A stretch of DNA of 64,000 nt from Marivita cryptomonadis (lineage in GTDB: Bacteria > Pseudomonadota > Alphaproteobacteria > Rhodobacterales > Rhodobacteraceae): NCBI RefSeq assembly GCF_002115725.1, contig NZ_JFKD01000001.1, positions 62,001 to 126,000 on the forward strand. The letters are read 5' to 3'. Positions 1 through 9,566 of this stretch are shown one piece after another. Both the position numbers and the translations under genes were made by a program. Each line of letters starts with the position of its first letter. Position 1 is the stretch's first letter. Under the pieces are notes generated by a model. The model was given only the letters and a program-made list of their open reading frames with translations, searched no databases and was not told where the DNA came from.

Positions 1-1158
1 GTTCTGCCGGGCATGTTGGTTGGTCTTCACTATGGCATCCAAATCACGCGACCCAACTGGGGTTTTCTTTCGGACAAAGGCGGCAATCGCACCCGCTGGA
101 TCTTGCGAGGGATGGTTATCCTTGCTGCGGGTGGTGTCTTGGCCGCGCTGGGTGTTGTCGAAATGGCGAACAGCTATTCCGTGGGCTTGGCGATGTCGAT
201 TCTTGCGTACGCGCTGATCGGCCTTGGGGCCGGGGCTGCGGGCACGTCTGTTCTCGCACTGCTCGCCACGGCAACCGCGCCGCACCGCAGGGCCGCTGCG
301 GCAACAATCACATGGCTGATGATGATCTTCGGCATCGCGATGACCGCCGGCGTGGTCGGCCAATTGCTTGATCCATACACACCCGCAGTTCTGATCGAAG
401 TCGTGATCGGAGTCGCGTTGACAGCTCTGGCGATCACTGTGCTTGCAACTTGGCACATCGAACGTGGCGTCGAGGCCGCGCCCGAGCCTGACCCCGTTCC
501 TTTCCGTGAAGGCTTGGCCGAGGTATGGGCCGAACCCAAGGCAAGGATGTTCACGATCTTCGTCTTCCTGTCGATGACCGCCTATTTCATGCAAGAGCTG
601 ATCTTGGAGCCCTATGCAGGTCTCGTGTTTGGCTTCACTCCTGGTGAAAGCACCACATTGTCCGGCATCCAGAACGGCGGCGTTTTCCTTGGCATGTTGA
701 CCGTTGGCATCGCTGCAACGGCTCTGCGCTTTGGTTGCTTACGCAACTGGGTGATTGGCGGCTGCCTTGGATCAGCGGCCAGCCTGTGTGTGATTGCCAT
801 TCTGGGCGGCTATGCACTGCCCGATACTTTGCTGCCAGCTGTCTTTGCCTTGGGCTTTTTCAATGGCGCCTTCGCGGTCGCTGCCATCGGGTCGATGATG
901 GCACTGGCCGGTGAAGGCCGGGAAAAACGCGAAGGCACGCGCATGGGCCTTTGGGGCGCAGCACAAGCGATTGCCGCAGGCTTTGGCGGTCTGACCGGCG
1001 CTGCTGCTGCTGACGTGATGCGGACTATGACCACCGACGCGCCGGCCTTTGGGGCCGTCTTTGTATTTGAAGCCGGGTTGTTCCTGTGCGCTGCCGTCAT
1101 GGCGTTGCGCATCATGGAGGGCAGCCCTGCACAAGCCGAACTGATCGCAGGAGAGTGA
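1..1158 (+). CDS. PucC/LhaA-family (BCD) transporter, 5' end outside window
   Basis: The reading frame is open from base 1, so the N-terminus lies outside the window; 385 residues are visible. The protein is almost entirely hydrophobic, with about ten or more membrane-spanning segments. It resembles the BCH2/PucC/LhaA branch of the major facilitator superfamily, thought to handle bacteriochlorophyll or assist antenna assembly in the inner membrane. The gene directly precedes bchP and idi, matching the Rhodobacter order bchG-orf428-bchP-idi, so it is most likely the orf428/bch2 homologue rather than pucC of the LH2 operon. The stop is followed two bases later by the bchP start, indicating co-transcription. 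The family is fairly sure; the exact substrate is inferred. Confidence 0.85.
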   Translation, partial: VLPGMLVGLHYGIQITRPNWGFLSDKGGNRTRWILRGMVILAAGGVLAALGVVEMANSYSVGLAMSILAYALIGLGAGAAGTSVLALLATATAPHRRAAAATITWLMMIFGIAMTAGVVGQLLDPYTPAVLIEVVIGVALTALAITVLATWHIERGVEAAPEPDPVPFREGLAEVWAEPKARMFTIFVFLSMTAYFMQELILEPYAGLVFGFTPGESTTLSGIQNGGVFLGMLTVGIAATALRFGCLRNWVIGGCLGSAASLCVIAILGGYALPDTLLPAVFALGFFNGAFAVAAIGSMMALAGEGREKREGTRMGLWGAAQAIAAGFGGLTGAAAADVMRTMTTDAPAFGAVFVFEAGLFLCAAVMALRIMEGSPAQAELIAGE

Positions 1159-1160
1159 CC

Positions 1161-2345
1161 ATGTATGATGTTGTTGTTGTGGGCGGTGGCCCATCCGGTG
1201 CAACCGCTGCCGAGGATTTGGCACGCTCCGGGCACCGGGTTGCACTGTTGGATCGTGAAGGCCGGATCAAACCCTGCGGCGGGGCAATTCCTCCACGCCT
1301 GATGCAGGACTTTGACATTGGTGAAGACCAACTGGTTGCCAAGGTGAATACCGCTCGGATGATTTCACCCACCGGGCGCCATGTGGATATCCCGATTGAA
1401 AACGGTTTCGTCGGCATGGTCGACCGCAAGGATTTTGACCCGTTCCTCCGCGCACGTGCCGAAGCTGCCGGTGCCGTACGGTTCACGGGAACATTCGTAC
1501 GGATCGATCGCGACAAGAAGGCCAAAAAACGCTGGGTGGTCTACCGTGACAAGGAAACCGGCGAAGAGCGTCAGCTTGAAACCCGGCTGATCATCGGCGC
1601 GGATGGCGCGAATTCCCGCGTGGCCCGTGATGAAATCCCCGGTGGCGACAAGGTTCCGCTGGTCTTTGCGTATCATGAGATCATCGCCGCGCCCGAAAAG
1701 AACGACCTCTACGATCCGATGCGCTGCGACGTGATCTATGACGGTGCAATCAGCCCGGATTTCTATGGTTGGGTCTTTCCACATGGCGGCACCACATCGG
1801 TCGGCATGGGCACCTATATACAAAGCGTAAACCTGAAAGAGGCCACCGCTGCCCTGCGCCAAGCCTCGGGTCTGGCCGATTGCGAAACCCTGCGCAAGGA
1901 AGGCGCGCCGATCCCTCTCAAGCCATTGCGGTTCTGGGACAATGCGCGCGATGTGGTCTTGGCCGGTGATGCGGCTGGCGTTGTGGCACCCTCCAGTGGC
2001 GAAGGTATCTATTATGCGATGGTCTGTGGGCGGGTTGCCGCAACAGCCTGCGCCGCCACGCTGAAATCCGGCAGGATCACCGATCTGGCGCTGGCCCGCC
2101 GTTTGTTCATGAAAGAGCATAAGACGGTGTTCCGTGTTCTTGGCCAGATGCAGGACGCCTATTACAAAAGCGACTCGCGCCGCGAACGGTTCGTGTCCCT
2201 GTGTCACGATGTCGATGTTCAAAAGCTGACCTTTGAAGCGTATATGAACAAAAAGCTCGTGAAAGCACGGCCCCTTGCGCATCTGAAGATCGGCTTCAAG
2301 AACGCACGTCATTTGTTGGGGCTGGTGCGGGAGACGCATGTATGA
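1161..2345 (+). CDS. bchP: Geranylgeranyl reductase BchP
   Basis: A 394-residue FAD-dependent reductase that saturates the geranylgeranyl tail of bacteriochlorophyll to phytyl, the last step of bacteriochlorophyll a synthesis. The N-terminal dinucleotide-binding motif GGGPSG lies at residues 8-13. A conserved GDAAG motif further on is the second FAD contact. The ATG at 1161 was chosen because it has an AGGAG-like ribosome site just upstream (about 1149-1153) and sits next to the stop of the preceding transporter gene; an upstream in-frame start would run through that gene. The end overlaps the idi start as ATGA, implying translational coupling of tail reduction with isoprenoid supply. Confidence 0.95.
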   Translation: MYDVVVVGGGPSGATAAEDLARSGHRVALLDREGRIKPCGGAIPPRLMQDFDIGEDQLVAKVNTARMISPTGRHVDIPIENGFVGMVDRKDFDPFLRARAEAAGAVRFTGTFVRIDRDKKAKKRWVVYRDKETGEERQLETRLIIGADGANSRVARDEIPGGDKVPLVFAYHEIIAAPEKNDLYDPMRCDVIYDGAISPDFYGWVFPHGGTTSVGMGTYIQSVNLKEATAALRQASGLADCETLRKEGAPIPLKPLRFWDNARDVVLAGDAAGVVAPSSGEGIYYAMVCGRVAATACAATLKSGRITDLALARRLFMKEHKTVFRVLGQMQDAYYKSDSRRERFVSLCHDVDVQKLTFEAYMNKKLVKARPLAHLKIGFKNARHLLGLVRETHV

Positions 2346-2890
2346 CCCAGACTCTTATCCCCGCATGGTGTGGCGACACACTGGAACCCGTTGAAAAGCT
2401 GGATGCCCATGTTCGGGGCCTCAAACACAAAGCGATTTCGGTGTTCGTTCTGCGCGGGGACGAGATCCTGATTCAGCGTCGGGCAATGGGGAAATACCAC
2501 ACGCCGGGCATGTGGGCGAATACGTGCTGCACCCATCCGAACTGGAAGGAAAGCAGCCTTGATTGCGCCAACCGGCGTTTGAAAGAGGAGCTTGGCATCA
2601 CCGGGCTCGCTCTGGAATATCGCGACCGCGTCGAATACCGCGCCGATGTAGGTGGCGGTCTTATCGAACACGAAGTGGTGGACATCTTTGTCGCCGAAGT
2701 TGACGGTTCACTGGACCTTGCGCTCAATCCCGACGAAGTCATGGCGACTCGATGGGTGCGTTATGGCGATTTGGTGCAGGACGTGGTTAAGGAACCTAGC
2801 CGCTTTACCCCCTGGTTACGCATCTATCTTGACACATACGCGCCACAAATCTTCGGAGAGATGGCGATTTCCTGCGTAAACCCGGCATAA
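2342..2890 (+). CDS. idi: Isopentenyl-diphosphate delta-isomerase (type 1, Nudix)
   Basis: A 182-residue Nudix-fold enzyme interconverting IPP and DMAPP, the building blocks of the bacteriochlorophyll tail and carotenoids. The active-site cysteine region reads NTCCTHP at about residues 60-66, close to the NTCCGHP motif of E. coli Idi. The catalytic Nudix glutamates fall in RLKEELG at about 79-85. The length matches type 1 enzymes. The start overlaps the bchP stop by four bases (ATGA). Location at the end of a bch operon fits a dedicated role in pigment synthesis, complementing dxs downstream of the puf genes. Confidence 0.95.
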   Translation: MTQTLIPAWCGDTLEPVEKLDAHVRGLKHKAISVFVLRGDEILIQRRAMGKYHTPGMWANTCCTHPNWKESSLDCANRRLKEELGITGLALEYRDRVEYRADVGGGLIEHEVVDIFVAEVDGSLDLALNPDEVMATRWVRYGDLVQDVVKEPSRFTPWLRIYLDTYAPQIFGEMAISCVNPA

Positions 2891-2978
2891 AATAGCAAAT
2901 TTTAAACACATTCGCTCCTGTTTCTTGCCCTAGTCGCTCCTTAGACATCTATTTGGGGCTCGAACTGGGGAGTTTGAG

Positions 2979-4376
2979 ATGTCTGCTGCCACCGCCAGTG
3001 ATCTGGAGCGGTACATGTTGGATCTCGTGAACGAGGAACGCACAAGCCACGGCTTGGACGCTCTTGTTCTCGATCAGGTCTTGAACGCGTCCGCTGATGC
3101 GCATTCCTTGTGGATGCTTGAAAACAATGTCTTCAGTCACACCGGCGTGGCTGGATCTACGCCGACTCAACGTATGACGGCGGAAGGCTTTGATCTGTCT
3201 GGATCATGGCGAACTGCCGAGAACATCGCCGCCCAGAGCGAGCGGGGGGCCGAAGGCCTGTTTGATGACGTGTATGATCTTCACGTCGCCCTTATGAACA
3301 GCCCGGGCCACCGCGAGAATATTCTCATGCCGGAGCTTGAAGTCGTCGGAATCGGCATTCAGACCGGAGCGTATACATATGACTCTGGTACGTACTATTC
3401 GGTGATGGTCACGCAGAATTTTGCGATGACCGGAGGTCAGACCACACCGGATGTGATCGAGCAGTCCATGCCCGCTCCGCCAAGCACTGACCCACAGCCA
3501 GAAGCCCCCGGCGTGCTGGTGGGTACTGCAACTGCCGAAAACCTGATCGGTACAGACCAAGATGACCGGATCACCGGCTCTGGTGGCAATGACATCCTGT
3601 CGGGTGAAGGCGGAACGGATACGGCTGTCTACATGGCCGACATATCCAACTATGGCCTGACAGTCAGCAACGGCACAATCGTCATTGAAGATCGCAGTGG
3701 TGGCGACGGCACCGACACGCTCAACAGTATCGAGATCCTCGAATTCGACGGCACGCCTTTCGAACTCAGTCGTTTCACCAACGTGAGCACGCTGACCGAT
3801 GCGGACATGCTGGCGTTCTGCGAGCTCTACGTCGCGTATTTCAACCGTGCACCGGATTCGACGGGCCTGTTGTTCTGGGGATCAGCGCTAGCCGATGGCA
3901 TGGCAATGAACGACATCGCGCGTGAGTTCTTTGATCAACCGGAAACTCAGGCGCTTTATGGAGGCTCTAGCAGCACAGGCGACTTCGTGACCGCCGTCTA
4001 CTCGAACATTTTGGGTCGCGCGCCCGATGCAGATGGGTTCGACTATTGGACCAACATCCTTGATAGCGGTGTAAGGGAACGATCAGAATTCATCCTTGCG
4101 ATGATCGATGGTGCCAAAGCTGCCACCGGAAGTGCGGCGGACGCGCAATACCTCGAAACCAAGGCGGAGATTGGCGCATACTATGCGGTCGTGAACGGCC
4201 TGAACAACGTGAGCGTTGCCAACACCGTCATGCAAACATTCGACGGCACCATTGCTTCGGTCGTTGAGGCGAAAGAGCTTATCGACGATCATTCAGCCTT
4301 GGTGGATACCGCCGAAGGGTCCGAATTCACGATTAGCGTGACCGGCCTTGTTGATGACGCTTTGGATTGGGTCTGA
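2979..4376 (+). CDS. CAP (SCP/PR1) domain protein with RTX-like repeat and DUF4214 region
   Basis: A 465-residue protein with three visible parts. Residues 5-150 are a CAP/SCP domain, with a conserved His at about 42 (ADAHS) and the SPGHRENIL motif at 108-116. Residues about 180-215 hold a short calcium-binding RTX-like stretch (GSGGNDILSGEGG). Residues about 272-380 contain two DUF4214-like units (YFNRAPDSTG..FW and ILGRAPDADG..YW). There is no N-terminal signal peptide; with the RTX stretch this suggests type I secretion, although no type I transporter genes lie nearby. It sits between idi and dxs, inside a photosynthesis cluster, with no known photosynthetic role. Its target and function are unknown. 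Domain assignment is by motif recognition. Confidence 0.8.
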   Translation: MSAATASDLERYMLDLVNEERTSHGLDALVLDQVLNASADAHSLWMLENNVFSHTGVAGSTPTQRMTAEGFDLSGSWRTAENIAAQSERGAEGLFDDVYDLHVALMNSPGHRENILMPELEVVGIGIQTGAYTYDSGTYYSVMVTQNFAMTGGQTTPDVIEQSMPAPPSTDPQPEAPGVLVGTATAENLIGTDQDDRITGSGGNDILSGEGGTDTAVYMADISNYGLTVSNGTIVIEDRSGGDGTDTLNSIEILEFDGTPFELSRFTNVSTLTDADMLAFCELYVAYFNRAPDSTGLLFWGSALADGMAMNDIAREFFDQPETQALYGGSSSTGDFVTAVYSNILGRAPDADGFDYWTNILDSGVRERSEFILAMIDGAKAATGSAADAQYLETKAEIGAYYAVVNGLNNVSVANTVMQTFDGTIASVVEAKELIDDHSALVDTAEGSEFTISVTGLVDDALDWV

Positions 4377-4379
4377 CAC

Positions 4380-6305
4380 TCACGCCCCTTTGGTGAGTGG
4401 CACGACCTTTCCATCTTTCGACGTCAGCGAGACCGCCATCTTGTAGAGGTCAAAGCGGGTCATACCCGCATCGTGATACATTTCGTCTGGCGACGCTTGA
4501 TCGATGAACCGATCCGGCAAAGTCATTGTGCGGATCTTCAGACCCCGATCAAGCGCACCACGGTCCGCCAGTTCGTGCAAGACCATCGCACCAAAACCGC
4601 CTCGCGACCCCTGTTCTATCGTGATCAGCGCCTTGTGCGTTCTTGCCAGCTTAAGGATCAGATCAACATCCAACGGCTTGGCGAAACGCGCGTCCGCAAT
4701 GGTCACACTTAGACCGTCCTTTTCGAGCAAGCGGGTGGCGGCCTCGACCTCGGCCAGATGCGCGCCAAAGCTCAGGAACGCGACATCGCTGCCCTCTTGC
4801 AGGACACGCCCTTTGCCGATCTCGAGCACTTCTCCACGTTCCGGCATTTCGACACCGTTGCCAGACCCGCGCGGGTAGCGAAACGCAATTGGCCCACTAT
4901 CATGTGCAACAGCGGTTGCGACCATGTGCTTGAGCTCGGCTTCGTCCGCCGCTGCCATCACCGTCATGTTGGGCAAAGCTGCAAGGTATCCAACATCGAA
5001 CGACCCGGCATGGGTGGCACCATCGGCACCGACCAATCCAGCACGGTCGATCGCAAAACGCACCGGCAAATTCTGCAAGGCAACGTCGTGAACGATCTGG
5101 TCGTACCCCCGTTGCAGGAACGTCGAATAGATCGCGCAAAACGGTTTGAGACCGGACGCGGCCATCGCCGCAGAAAATGTAACAGCGTGCTGTTCGGCAA
5201 TTCCAACGTCGAACACGCGCGATGGGAAACGGTCGGCCAGAATGTCGATCCCGGTTCCGCCGGGCATGGCAGCCGTGACACCGACAATGTTCGGATCGCG
5301 GGCCGCTTCTTCGGTCAACGCGTCGCCAAACACCTTGGTATAGCTGGGTGCATTGGGTTTTGATTTGGCTTGGGTGCCGGATTCCACATCGAATTTCGAC
5401 ACGCCGTGATACTTGTCGGCGCTGTTCTCGGCCGGGGCATAGCCCTTGCCTTTGACCGTACAGCAATGGATCAAAACCGGTCCCGTCGCGCGCGCGCGCG
5501 CAGCGCGCAACACTGGCAAAAGCTGGCCCATGTCATGACCATTGATCGGGCCGATATATTCAAAACCCAACTCTTCAAAGAGCGTTCCGGACCCTTGCAA
5601 ATTTCCGGTGACAAGCTGGCGTGCGCGCTTTGCGCTTTCACGCATTGGCGCAGGCAACGCAGCCTCGAACCCCTCGGCAAGCGATTTCACCTTGGCCAAA
5701 GGCTCATTGGCGTACATCCGGCTCAGGTAGGATGACATGGCGCCGACAGGTGGCGCGATGCTCATTTCATTATCGTTCAGAATGACGAACAGGCGACGGC
5801 CTTCGTGGCCCGCGTTGTTCATCGCCTCGTAGGCCATGCCAGCACTGATGGACCCATCTCCGATTACGGCAATTGCGTCTCCGGTCGGGCGGCCCATGTC
5901 GCGGCCAACGGCAAATCCAAGCGCGGCGGAAATCGAGGTCGACGAGTGCGCAGCACCGAAGGGATCGTATTCAGACTCGCTCCGCTTGGTAAAGCCAGAC
6001 AGCCCATCTTTCTGGCGCAGCGTTTTCATGCGTTCACGGCGGCCAGTCAGAATTTTATGCGGGTAGCATTGATGCCCCACATCCCAGATCAACTTGTCCA
6101 TTGGCGTGTTAAAAACCGCGTGGATTGCCACAGTCAATTCGACCACACCAAGGCTCGATCCAAGATGCCCTCCCGTTTGCGCAACGGCGGAAATCACTTC
6201 GGATCGGACTTCGTGCGCGACTTTCGTCAGCGTCGCATCGTCCATGTTCCGCAGATCAGCAGGTCCAGCGACCCGATCAAGATTGGGGGTAAGGGAATGT
6301 GTCAT
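4380..6305 (-). CDS. dxs: 1-deoxy-D-xylulose-5-phosphate synthase
   Basis: A 641-residue thiamine-diphosphate enzyme joining pyruvate and glyceraldehyde 3-phosphate, the entry and usual flux-controlling step of the MEP isoprenoid pathway. The ThDP motif [16 protein letters not shown]...NDN is visible, as are the substrate-site segments [15 protein letters not shown] and GIAEQHAV. The start at 6305 was chosen because an AGGAGA ribosome site lies at 6313-6318 and the family N-terminus is reached; the open frame upstream runs through structured non-coding sequence. It lies downstream of pufC in the same direction, so part of its expression probably comes from the puf superoperon. It ends 3 bases from the convergent CAP-protein gene. 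Confidence 0.96.
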   Translation of the reverse strand: MTHSLTPNLDRVAGPADLRNMDDATLTKVAHEVRSEVISAVAQTGGHLGSSLGVVELTVAIHAVFNTPMDKLIWDVGHQCYPHKILTGRRERMKTLRQKDGLSGFTKRSESEYDPFGAAHSSTSISAALGFAVGRDMGRPTGDAIAVIGDGSISAGMAYEAMNNAGHEGRRLFVILNDNEMSIAPPVGAMSSYLSRMYANEPLAKVKSLAEGFEAALPAPMRESAKRARQLVTGNLQGSGTLFEELGFEYIGPINGHDMGQLLPVLRAARARATGPVLIHCCTVKGKGYAPAENSADKYHGVSKFDVESGTQAKSKPNAPSYTKVFGDALTEEAARDPNIVGVTAAMPGGTGIDILADRFPSRVFDVGIAEQHAVTFSAAMAASGLKPFCAIYSTFLQRGYDQIVHDVALQNLPVRFAIDRAGLVGADGATHAGSFDVGYLAALPNMTVMAAADEAELKHMVATAVAHDSGPIAFRYPRGSGNGVEMPERGEVLEIGKGRVLQEGSDVAFLSFGAHLAEVEAATRLLEKDGLSVTIADARFAKPLDVDLILKLARTHKALITIEQGSRGGFGAMVLHELADRGALDRGLKIRTMTLPDRFIDQASPDEMYHDAGMTRFDLYKMAVSLTSKDGKVVPLTKGA

Positions 6306-6336
6306 GTGGCAGTCTCCTCGGGGACAGAGGGAAGAA

Positions 6337-6376
6337 GGCGTCACGTTTGCCAGGGTGTGCCTAGAAACGTGACGCC
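6337..6376 (-). other. 12-bp inverted repeat in dxs leader (hairpin E)
   Basis: GGCGTCACGTTT (6337-6348) pairs perfectly with AAACGTGACGCC (6365-6376) around a 16-nt loop. It lies about 20 bases upstream of the dxs ribosome site on the transcribed strand. It could be an mRNA-processing barrier, a regulatory leader or an operator palindrome. The repeat is seen directly; the function is inferred. Confidence 0.7.
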
Positions 6377-6380
6377 AGTT

Positions 6381-6420
6381 CCTGTAGCCAACAGGAAGGG
6401 AACCGGGGTGTTGAGCCCCG
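6381..6420 (-). other. Two small stem-loops in the pufC-dxs intergenic region (hairpins C and D)
   Basis: Two 5-bp stems lie side by side: CCTGT/ACAGG (6381-6385 with 6391-6395) and CGGGG/CCCCG (6404-6408 with 6416-6420). Each is weak alone; they are recorded because they fill the space between two stronger hairpins. Confidence 0.45.
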
Positions 6421-6421
6421 T

Positions 6422-6459
6422 ATCCGGTTTTGCGTTTTGGGAACCTGTCAAAACCGGAT
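6422..6459 (-). other. 10-bp inverted repeat downstream of pufC (hairpin B)
   Basis: ATCCGGTTTT (6422-6431) pairs perfectly with AAAACCGGAT (6450-6459), with an 18-nt loop. It is in the 3' region of the puf transcript. There is no following U-run on the minus strand, so it is not a classical terminator; it may protect upstream mRNA from exonucleases. Confidence 0.65.
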
Positions 6460-6472
6460 CTGGCGGATGGCA

Positions 6473-6490
6473 GGGGCGGCGCACCGCCCC
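6473..6490 (-). terminator. GC-only 7-bp hairpin just after the pufC stop (hairpin A)
   Basis: GGGGCGG (6473-6479) pairs with CCGCCCC (6484-6490) around a four-base loop, 6 nt beyond the pufC stop codon. The stem is strong but no U-run follows. It is therefore more likely a partial terminator or a 3'-end stabiliser allowing read-through into dxs. Confidence 0.55.
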
Positions 6491-6496
6491 AACCCA

Positions 6497-7612
6497 TCAT
6501 TCGTAAACAGGCGCACCTGTTGTCGCGAGCTCGGGCCAGTCAGCGATGACATTCGTCCCTTGCAGCGGTTGCTGGTAACCTTTGTGGCAGGTTTTGCAGG
6601 CGGCTTTCGGCGCGTCGGCAAAGACTGGACCAAGGCGTTCCGGCGGATACACATCCTCAAGCGGAACAAGGTATTCATTGTTCATTTCTTGAACCATGCC
6701 GATACCTAGCTGCTCGGTCGACCATTGCGGGGTCACCTGCTCGGGATCATAGAACGCGCGGCTGTTGTGACAGAACACGCAGTTCACACCCAAGGAATTG
6801 GACACATAGTTCATCAGGCTGAACGTGCGTTCCGTATCCTGCCAAGTCGGATAGCCTTCCTCGGTCGGATAGGCGGCAACATGGGCTTCAAGATCGTGAA
6901 CCCCGATGCGGCCGTAATCCAGAAGGAACGTCTCCAAAGCATCAGAAGGAAGCGACGTGTACTGGCTTTGCACCGTCACCCGGTTCTGAACCGCCGCCCA
7001 ACCGCCGGCTGCTTCGTTGACTGCACCCATCTTGAACCAGATGTCGGACGGCACGTTTTGTCCACGGTGGCAGGTATAGCATGTGACGCCGACCTGCTTG
7101 TTGACGTTGACGTGCCCATCCCAACCTTCGTTGATGTTCTGGGTCATTTGGATCATCCGGCGCGCGACGACCTTGGTATAAAGGTCATCATTGCCGTACT
7201 CTTCGATTTCGACATCGCCGTGGCAATACGCACAGCCCTGGTCAGGCGCGACCCAATCCGTCATGGCCAACATGAGGCGGTTGAAATTGTCCTCGGTGAG
7301 ATCGCCCAGAACCTGAACGTTCTGATAAATCTCGGACGCTTTCGCTTCGCCACCTTCCGGCACATAGGGCGCTTCGGTGTACATGACCTCGATCGACGGG
7401 TCGGGTTTGGCAAGATCAGAGACGAACTCTGGCCGTGACATCCCCGTTCCGCGTGGGCCGGTCTGAAGACTGTCTGTCTTGAACGGCTGGCCAACCACCA
7501 CGAGGAATGCCGCTACTGTAACAGCCGTCCCCACAACTCCGATGAGAATGGCCGGACCGTAGATGTTGGTCGGGTTCTCATTGTTCCATTTATCGAACCA
7601 TTTGGGAAACAT
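6497..7612 (-). CDS. pufC: Photosynthetic reaction-centre tetraheme cytochrome c subunit
   Basis: A 371-residue periplasmic electron donor to the special pair of the reaction centre. Four CXXCH heme sites are present: CAYCH (127-131), CYTCH (178-182), CVFCH (278-282) and CKTCH (339-343). One hydrophobic segment at about residues 20-41 should anchor it in the inner membrane; there is no lipobox cysteine, so the helix is probably retained rather than processed to a lipoprotein. The gene starts 2 bases after the pufM stop. Presence of pufC rather than pufX separates this organism from Rhodobacter sphaeroides/capsulatus and fits the roseobacter group. Confidence 0.97.
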   Translation of the reverse strand: MFPKWFDKWNNENPTNIYGPAILIGVVGTAVTVAAFLVVVGQPFKTDSLQTGPRGTGMSRPEFVSDLAKPDPSIEVMYTEAPYVPEGGEAKASEIYQNVQVLGDLTEDNFNRLMLAMTDWVAPDQGCAYCHGDVEIEEYGNDDLYTKVVARRMIQMTQNINEGWDGHVNVNKQVGVTCYTCHRGQNVPSDIWFKMGAVNEAAGGWAAVQNRVTVQSQYTSLPSDALETFLLDYGRIGVHDLEAHVAAYPTEEGYPTWQDTERTFSLMNYVSNSLGVNCVFCHNSRAFYDPEQVTPQWSTEQLGIGMVQEMNNEYLVPLEDVYPPERLGPVFADAPKAACKTCHKGYQQPLQGTNVIADWPELATTGAPVYE

Positions 7613-7614
7613 GA

Positions 7615-8598
7615 TCAGTTCTCCTGTCCAATAAAGGTCTCATAGGAACCGTATGCTTCGTACCCGTAAGAGCCGTCATACATCGGAGCGAAGTGATGCT
7701 CCTGTGCCCAGATGAACCAGTTGTCCACCACAGTGCCGGTCAAAAGGATGCCAATGCCGCCGGTGATCGGGGTCAGGACCGCGAACCACCACGCCCAGCG
7801 GTGAATACCTTCCATCGTGGCGTTGAAGCCCATGGTCCAGCGCCAGAACAAAGCGGCACGTTCGGTGGCAGTACCCCGGTCGACGATCTGTTCCAATTCA
7901 CGGTCACCGCCGTAACGGGTCACCGCCAGAATGGTCGCGCCGTGCATCGCAAAGAGCAGGACAGAGCCATAGAGGAACACGATCGAAAGTGCGTGGAACG
8001 GGTTGTAGTAGAGGTTGCCGTAGCGGATCGAGAAAGCCGTGGTCCAGTCAAGGTGCGGGAAGATCCCGTAAGGCACGGCTTCTGACCATGATCCCATCAG
8101 GATCGGACGGAAGAGACCTAGGACAAGGAACAACCAGATGGCAGAACCAAACGCCCAGAAGACGTGTTTTCCCATCTTGTGTTCCATCGCGAGCAGATAG
8201 GTTCGTGCCCACCAGCTCATCACCGAGATCAGCAAGAAGAAGCTTGCGATGATGTACCAACCGCCTTCGTTGAGCGGTGGCATGCGCAACCCGTATTCCG
8301 GGCTTGGCGGCTCAAGTGCGAGCCAGAAAAGTTGCCGGATGAACTCGGGGACAGACCAGCCAACTTGCGCAAGCATGTTCAGGCCGATGATGTTCAGCGC
8401 GAGGATACCTGTCGCCAGCGACACCATCCCTGTCCAACCCAGCCAAACAGGGCCAAGCTGCGCGTTACCGATCCAACCGATCAGGGTGGAAAAGCCGGCT
8501 TTTCGTGTGCGTTCGAACTCGGCGTTCTCGGTGGCCATGCCCCATTCAGGTTTCCCCTGAACTTGGACCTGTGTGAAAATGTTTTGATACTCAGCCAT
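7615..8598 (-). CDS. pufM: Photosynthetic reaction-centre M subunit
   Basis: A 327-residue integral membrane protein with five transmembrane helices; with PufL it binds the bacteriochlorophyll special pair, bacteriopheophytins, quinones and iron. The N-terminus [15 protein letters not shown] and the His-rich helices (FHALS...FAMHGATIL) are typical. The start at 8598 was chosen because it gives this family N-terminus and lies 2 bases after the pufL stop; the upstream in-frame extension would run into pufL. It ends 2 bases before pufC. It is about 20 residues longer at the C-terminus than Rhodobacter PufM, as expected for species with a PufC subunit. Confidence 0.97.
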   Translation of the reverse strand: MAEYQNIFTQVQVQGKPEWGMATENAEFERTRKAGFSTLIGWIGNAQLGPVWLGWTGMVSLATGILALNIIGLNMLAQVGWSVPEFIRQLFWLALEPPSPEYGLRMPPLNEGGWYIIASFFLLISVMSWWARTYLLAMEHKMGKHVFWAFGSAIWLFLVLGLFRPILMGSWSEAVPYGIFPHLDWTTAFSIRYGNLYYNPFHALSIVFLYGSVLLFAMHGATILAVTRYGGDRELEQIVDRGTATERAALFWRWTMGFNATMEGIHRWAWWFAVLTPITGGIGILLTGTVVDNWFIWAQEHHFAPMYDGSYGYEAYGSYETFIGQEN

Positions 8599-8600
8599 GA

Positions 8601-9440
8601 TTACATCCCCACATTGGCGCCCCAGATGGGCAGTTCGAGCCACCAGTTCCACCACTCAGGCCAGCCCTTTGTCCAAACGGGGCCAGAGATGATGATACAG
8701 ATCGCGGACCAGAACCCGGCATTCAGCGCCAACAGAAGACCAACACGGTGGATACCCAAAGTGCCGACCGAATAGCCGATGAAATCGCGGAAGAACGTGT
8801 CTTCGTGATCCGGGGTTCGCATTTCTTCACCCTTTTCAGGGTTGGCTGCCGACAGGATCAGACCGCCATGCAACGCGAGCGCCAGAGTTGTGGTGAAGAA
8901 GAACGTCACCGCAAGCATGTGGGCCGGGTTGTAGTGGAAGTGCAGGTAGGCATAGCCCGTATTCGACACCCAATCGAGGTGGCTGAAGATCCCGTATGGA
9001 AAGCCGTGGCCCCATGCGCCCATCAAGAGTGGGCGGAATACAACAAGCGTCACATAGGCGAAAATCGCAACGCTGAAGGCGAAGGGAACATGGTACCCGA
9101 TACCCAGCTTGCGGCATATTTCGACTTCGCGGAGCGCCCAACTGCTGAAGGCACCAACCGCGCAGATCGTGATGATCTGCCACAGTCCGCCTTCCATCAG
9201 GGGTGCCATGCCCAGACCGTAGCTTAGGTCGGGCGGCGCAATGTTGATGAGCCATGGATTGAATGTGCCTTGATCAGCCGCTCCCCACAAAATGAGGATC
9301 GTGCCAAGCAGAGCGAAAAAGGCGGTCGTGACTCCGAAGAAGCCAACGTAGAAAGGCCCAACCCAGAAGTCGAACAGATCGCCGCCGATCAGCGTCCCTC
9401 CGCGGACGCGGTACTTTTTTTCGAAGCTGAGCAGCGCCAT
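8601..9440 (-). CDS. pufL: Photosynthetic reaction-centre L subunit
   Basis: A 279-residue five-helix membrane protein, partner of PufM. It begins [20 protein letters not shown], the usual L-subunit opening. The helix with [12 protein letters not shown] and the following ALHGGL segment carry the histidine ligands for special-pair chlorophyll and non-heme iron. The length matches the family (about 275-282). It is separated from pufA by 133 bases containing stem-loops that are likely to set the different mRNA levels of antenna and reaction-centre genes. Confidence 0.97.
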   Translation of the reverse strand: MALLSFEKKYRVRGGTLIGGDLFDFWVGPFYVGFFGVTTAFFALLGTILILWGAADQGTFNPWLINIAPPDLSYGLGMAPLMEGGLWQIITICAVGAFSSWALREVEICRKLGIGYHVPFAFSVAIFAYVTLVVFRPLLMGAWGHGFPYGIFSHLDWVSNTGYAYLHFHYNPAHMLAVTFFFTTTLALALHGGLILSAANPEKGEEMRTPDHEDTFFRDFIGYSVGTLGIHRVGLLLALNAGFWSAICIIISGPVWTKGWPEWWNWWLELPIWGANVGM

Positions 9441-9512
9441 CTTCTTTATCTCCGCGTTTGCCGGCGCATCCCTCGAAGAGACTCAGCCGTCATGTTTAAG
9501 TTTGGTTTTGCC

Positions 9513-9540
9513 GCGGGCGGGGCGATGGTCTGCCGCCCGC
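9513..9540 (-). other. 8-bp GC stem-loop between pufA and pufL
   Basis: GCGGGCGG (9513-9520) pairs perfectly with CCGCCCGC (9533-9540), loop 12 nt. In Rhodobacter a strong intercistronic hairpin between pufA and pufL protects the pufBA mRNA from 3' exonucleases and gives excess LH1 over reaction centre; this is the positional equivalent. The structure is seen; the role is taken from that precedent. Confidence 0.75.
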
Positions 9541-9552
9541 AGCGATATTGTT

Positions 9553-9566
9553 AGCTCTTCCGAGCT
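9553..9566 (-). other. Small stem-loop just after pufA
   Basis: AGCTC (9553-9557) pairs with GAGCT (9562-9566) around TTCC on the plus strand, 8 bases from the pufA stop codon. It is probably part of the same intercistronic mRNA-stabilising structure as the larger hairpin at 9513-9540. Confidence 0.55.

Noticed and set aside
1365-2339. Open frame of 324 codons on the minus strand, opposite bchP
   Set aside because: Antisense shadow of bchP; composition and lack of motifs argue against a real protein.
6306-6496. Thiamine (TPP) riboswitch upstream of dxs
   Set aside because: The region is highly structured, but I could not find the conserved CUGAGA and ACC...GAUCUGGAUAAUGCCAGCG-type blocks of the thi-box.
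5805-6506. Open frame of 233 codons on the plus strand opposite the dxs start
   Set aside because: Antisense to conserved DXS sequence and to the hairpin region; no motif and no ribosome site.
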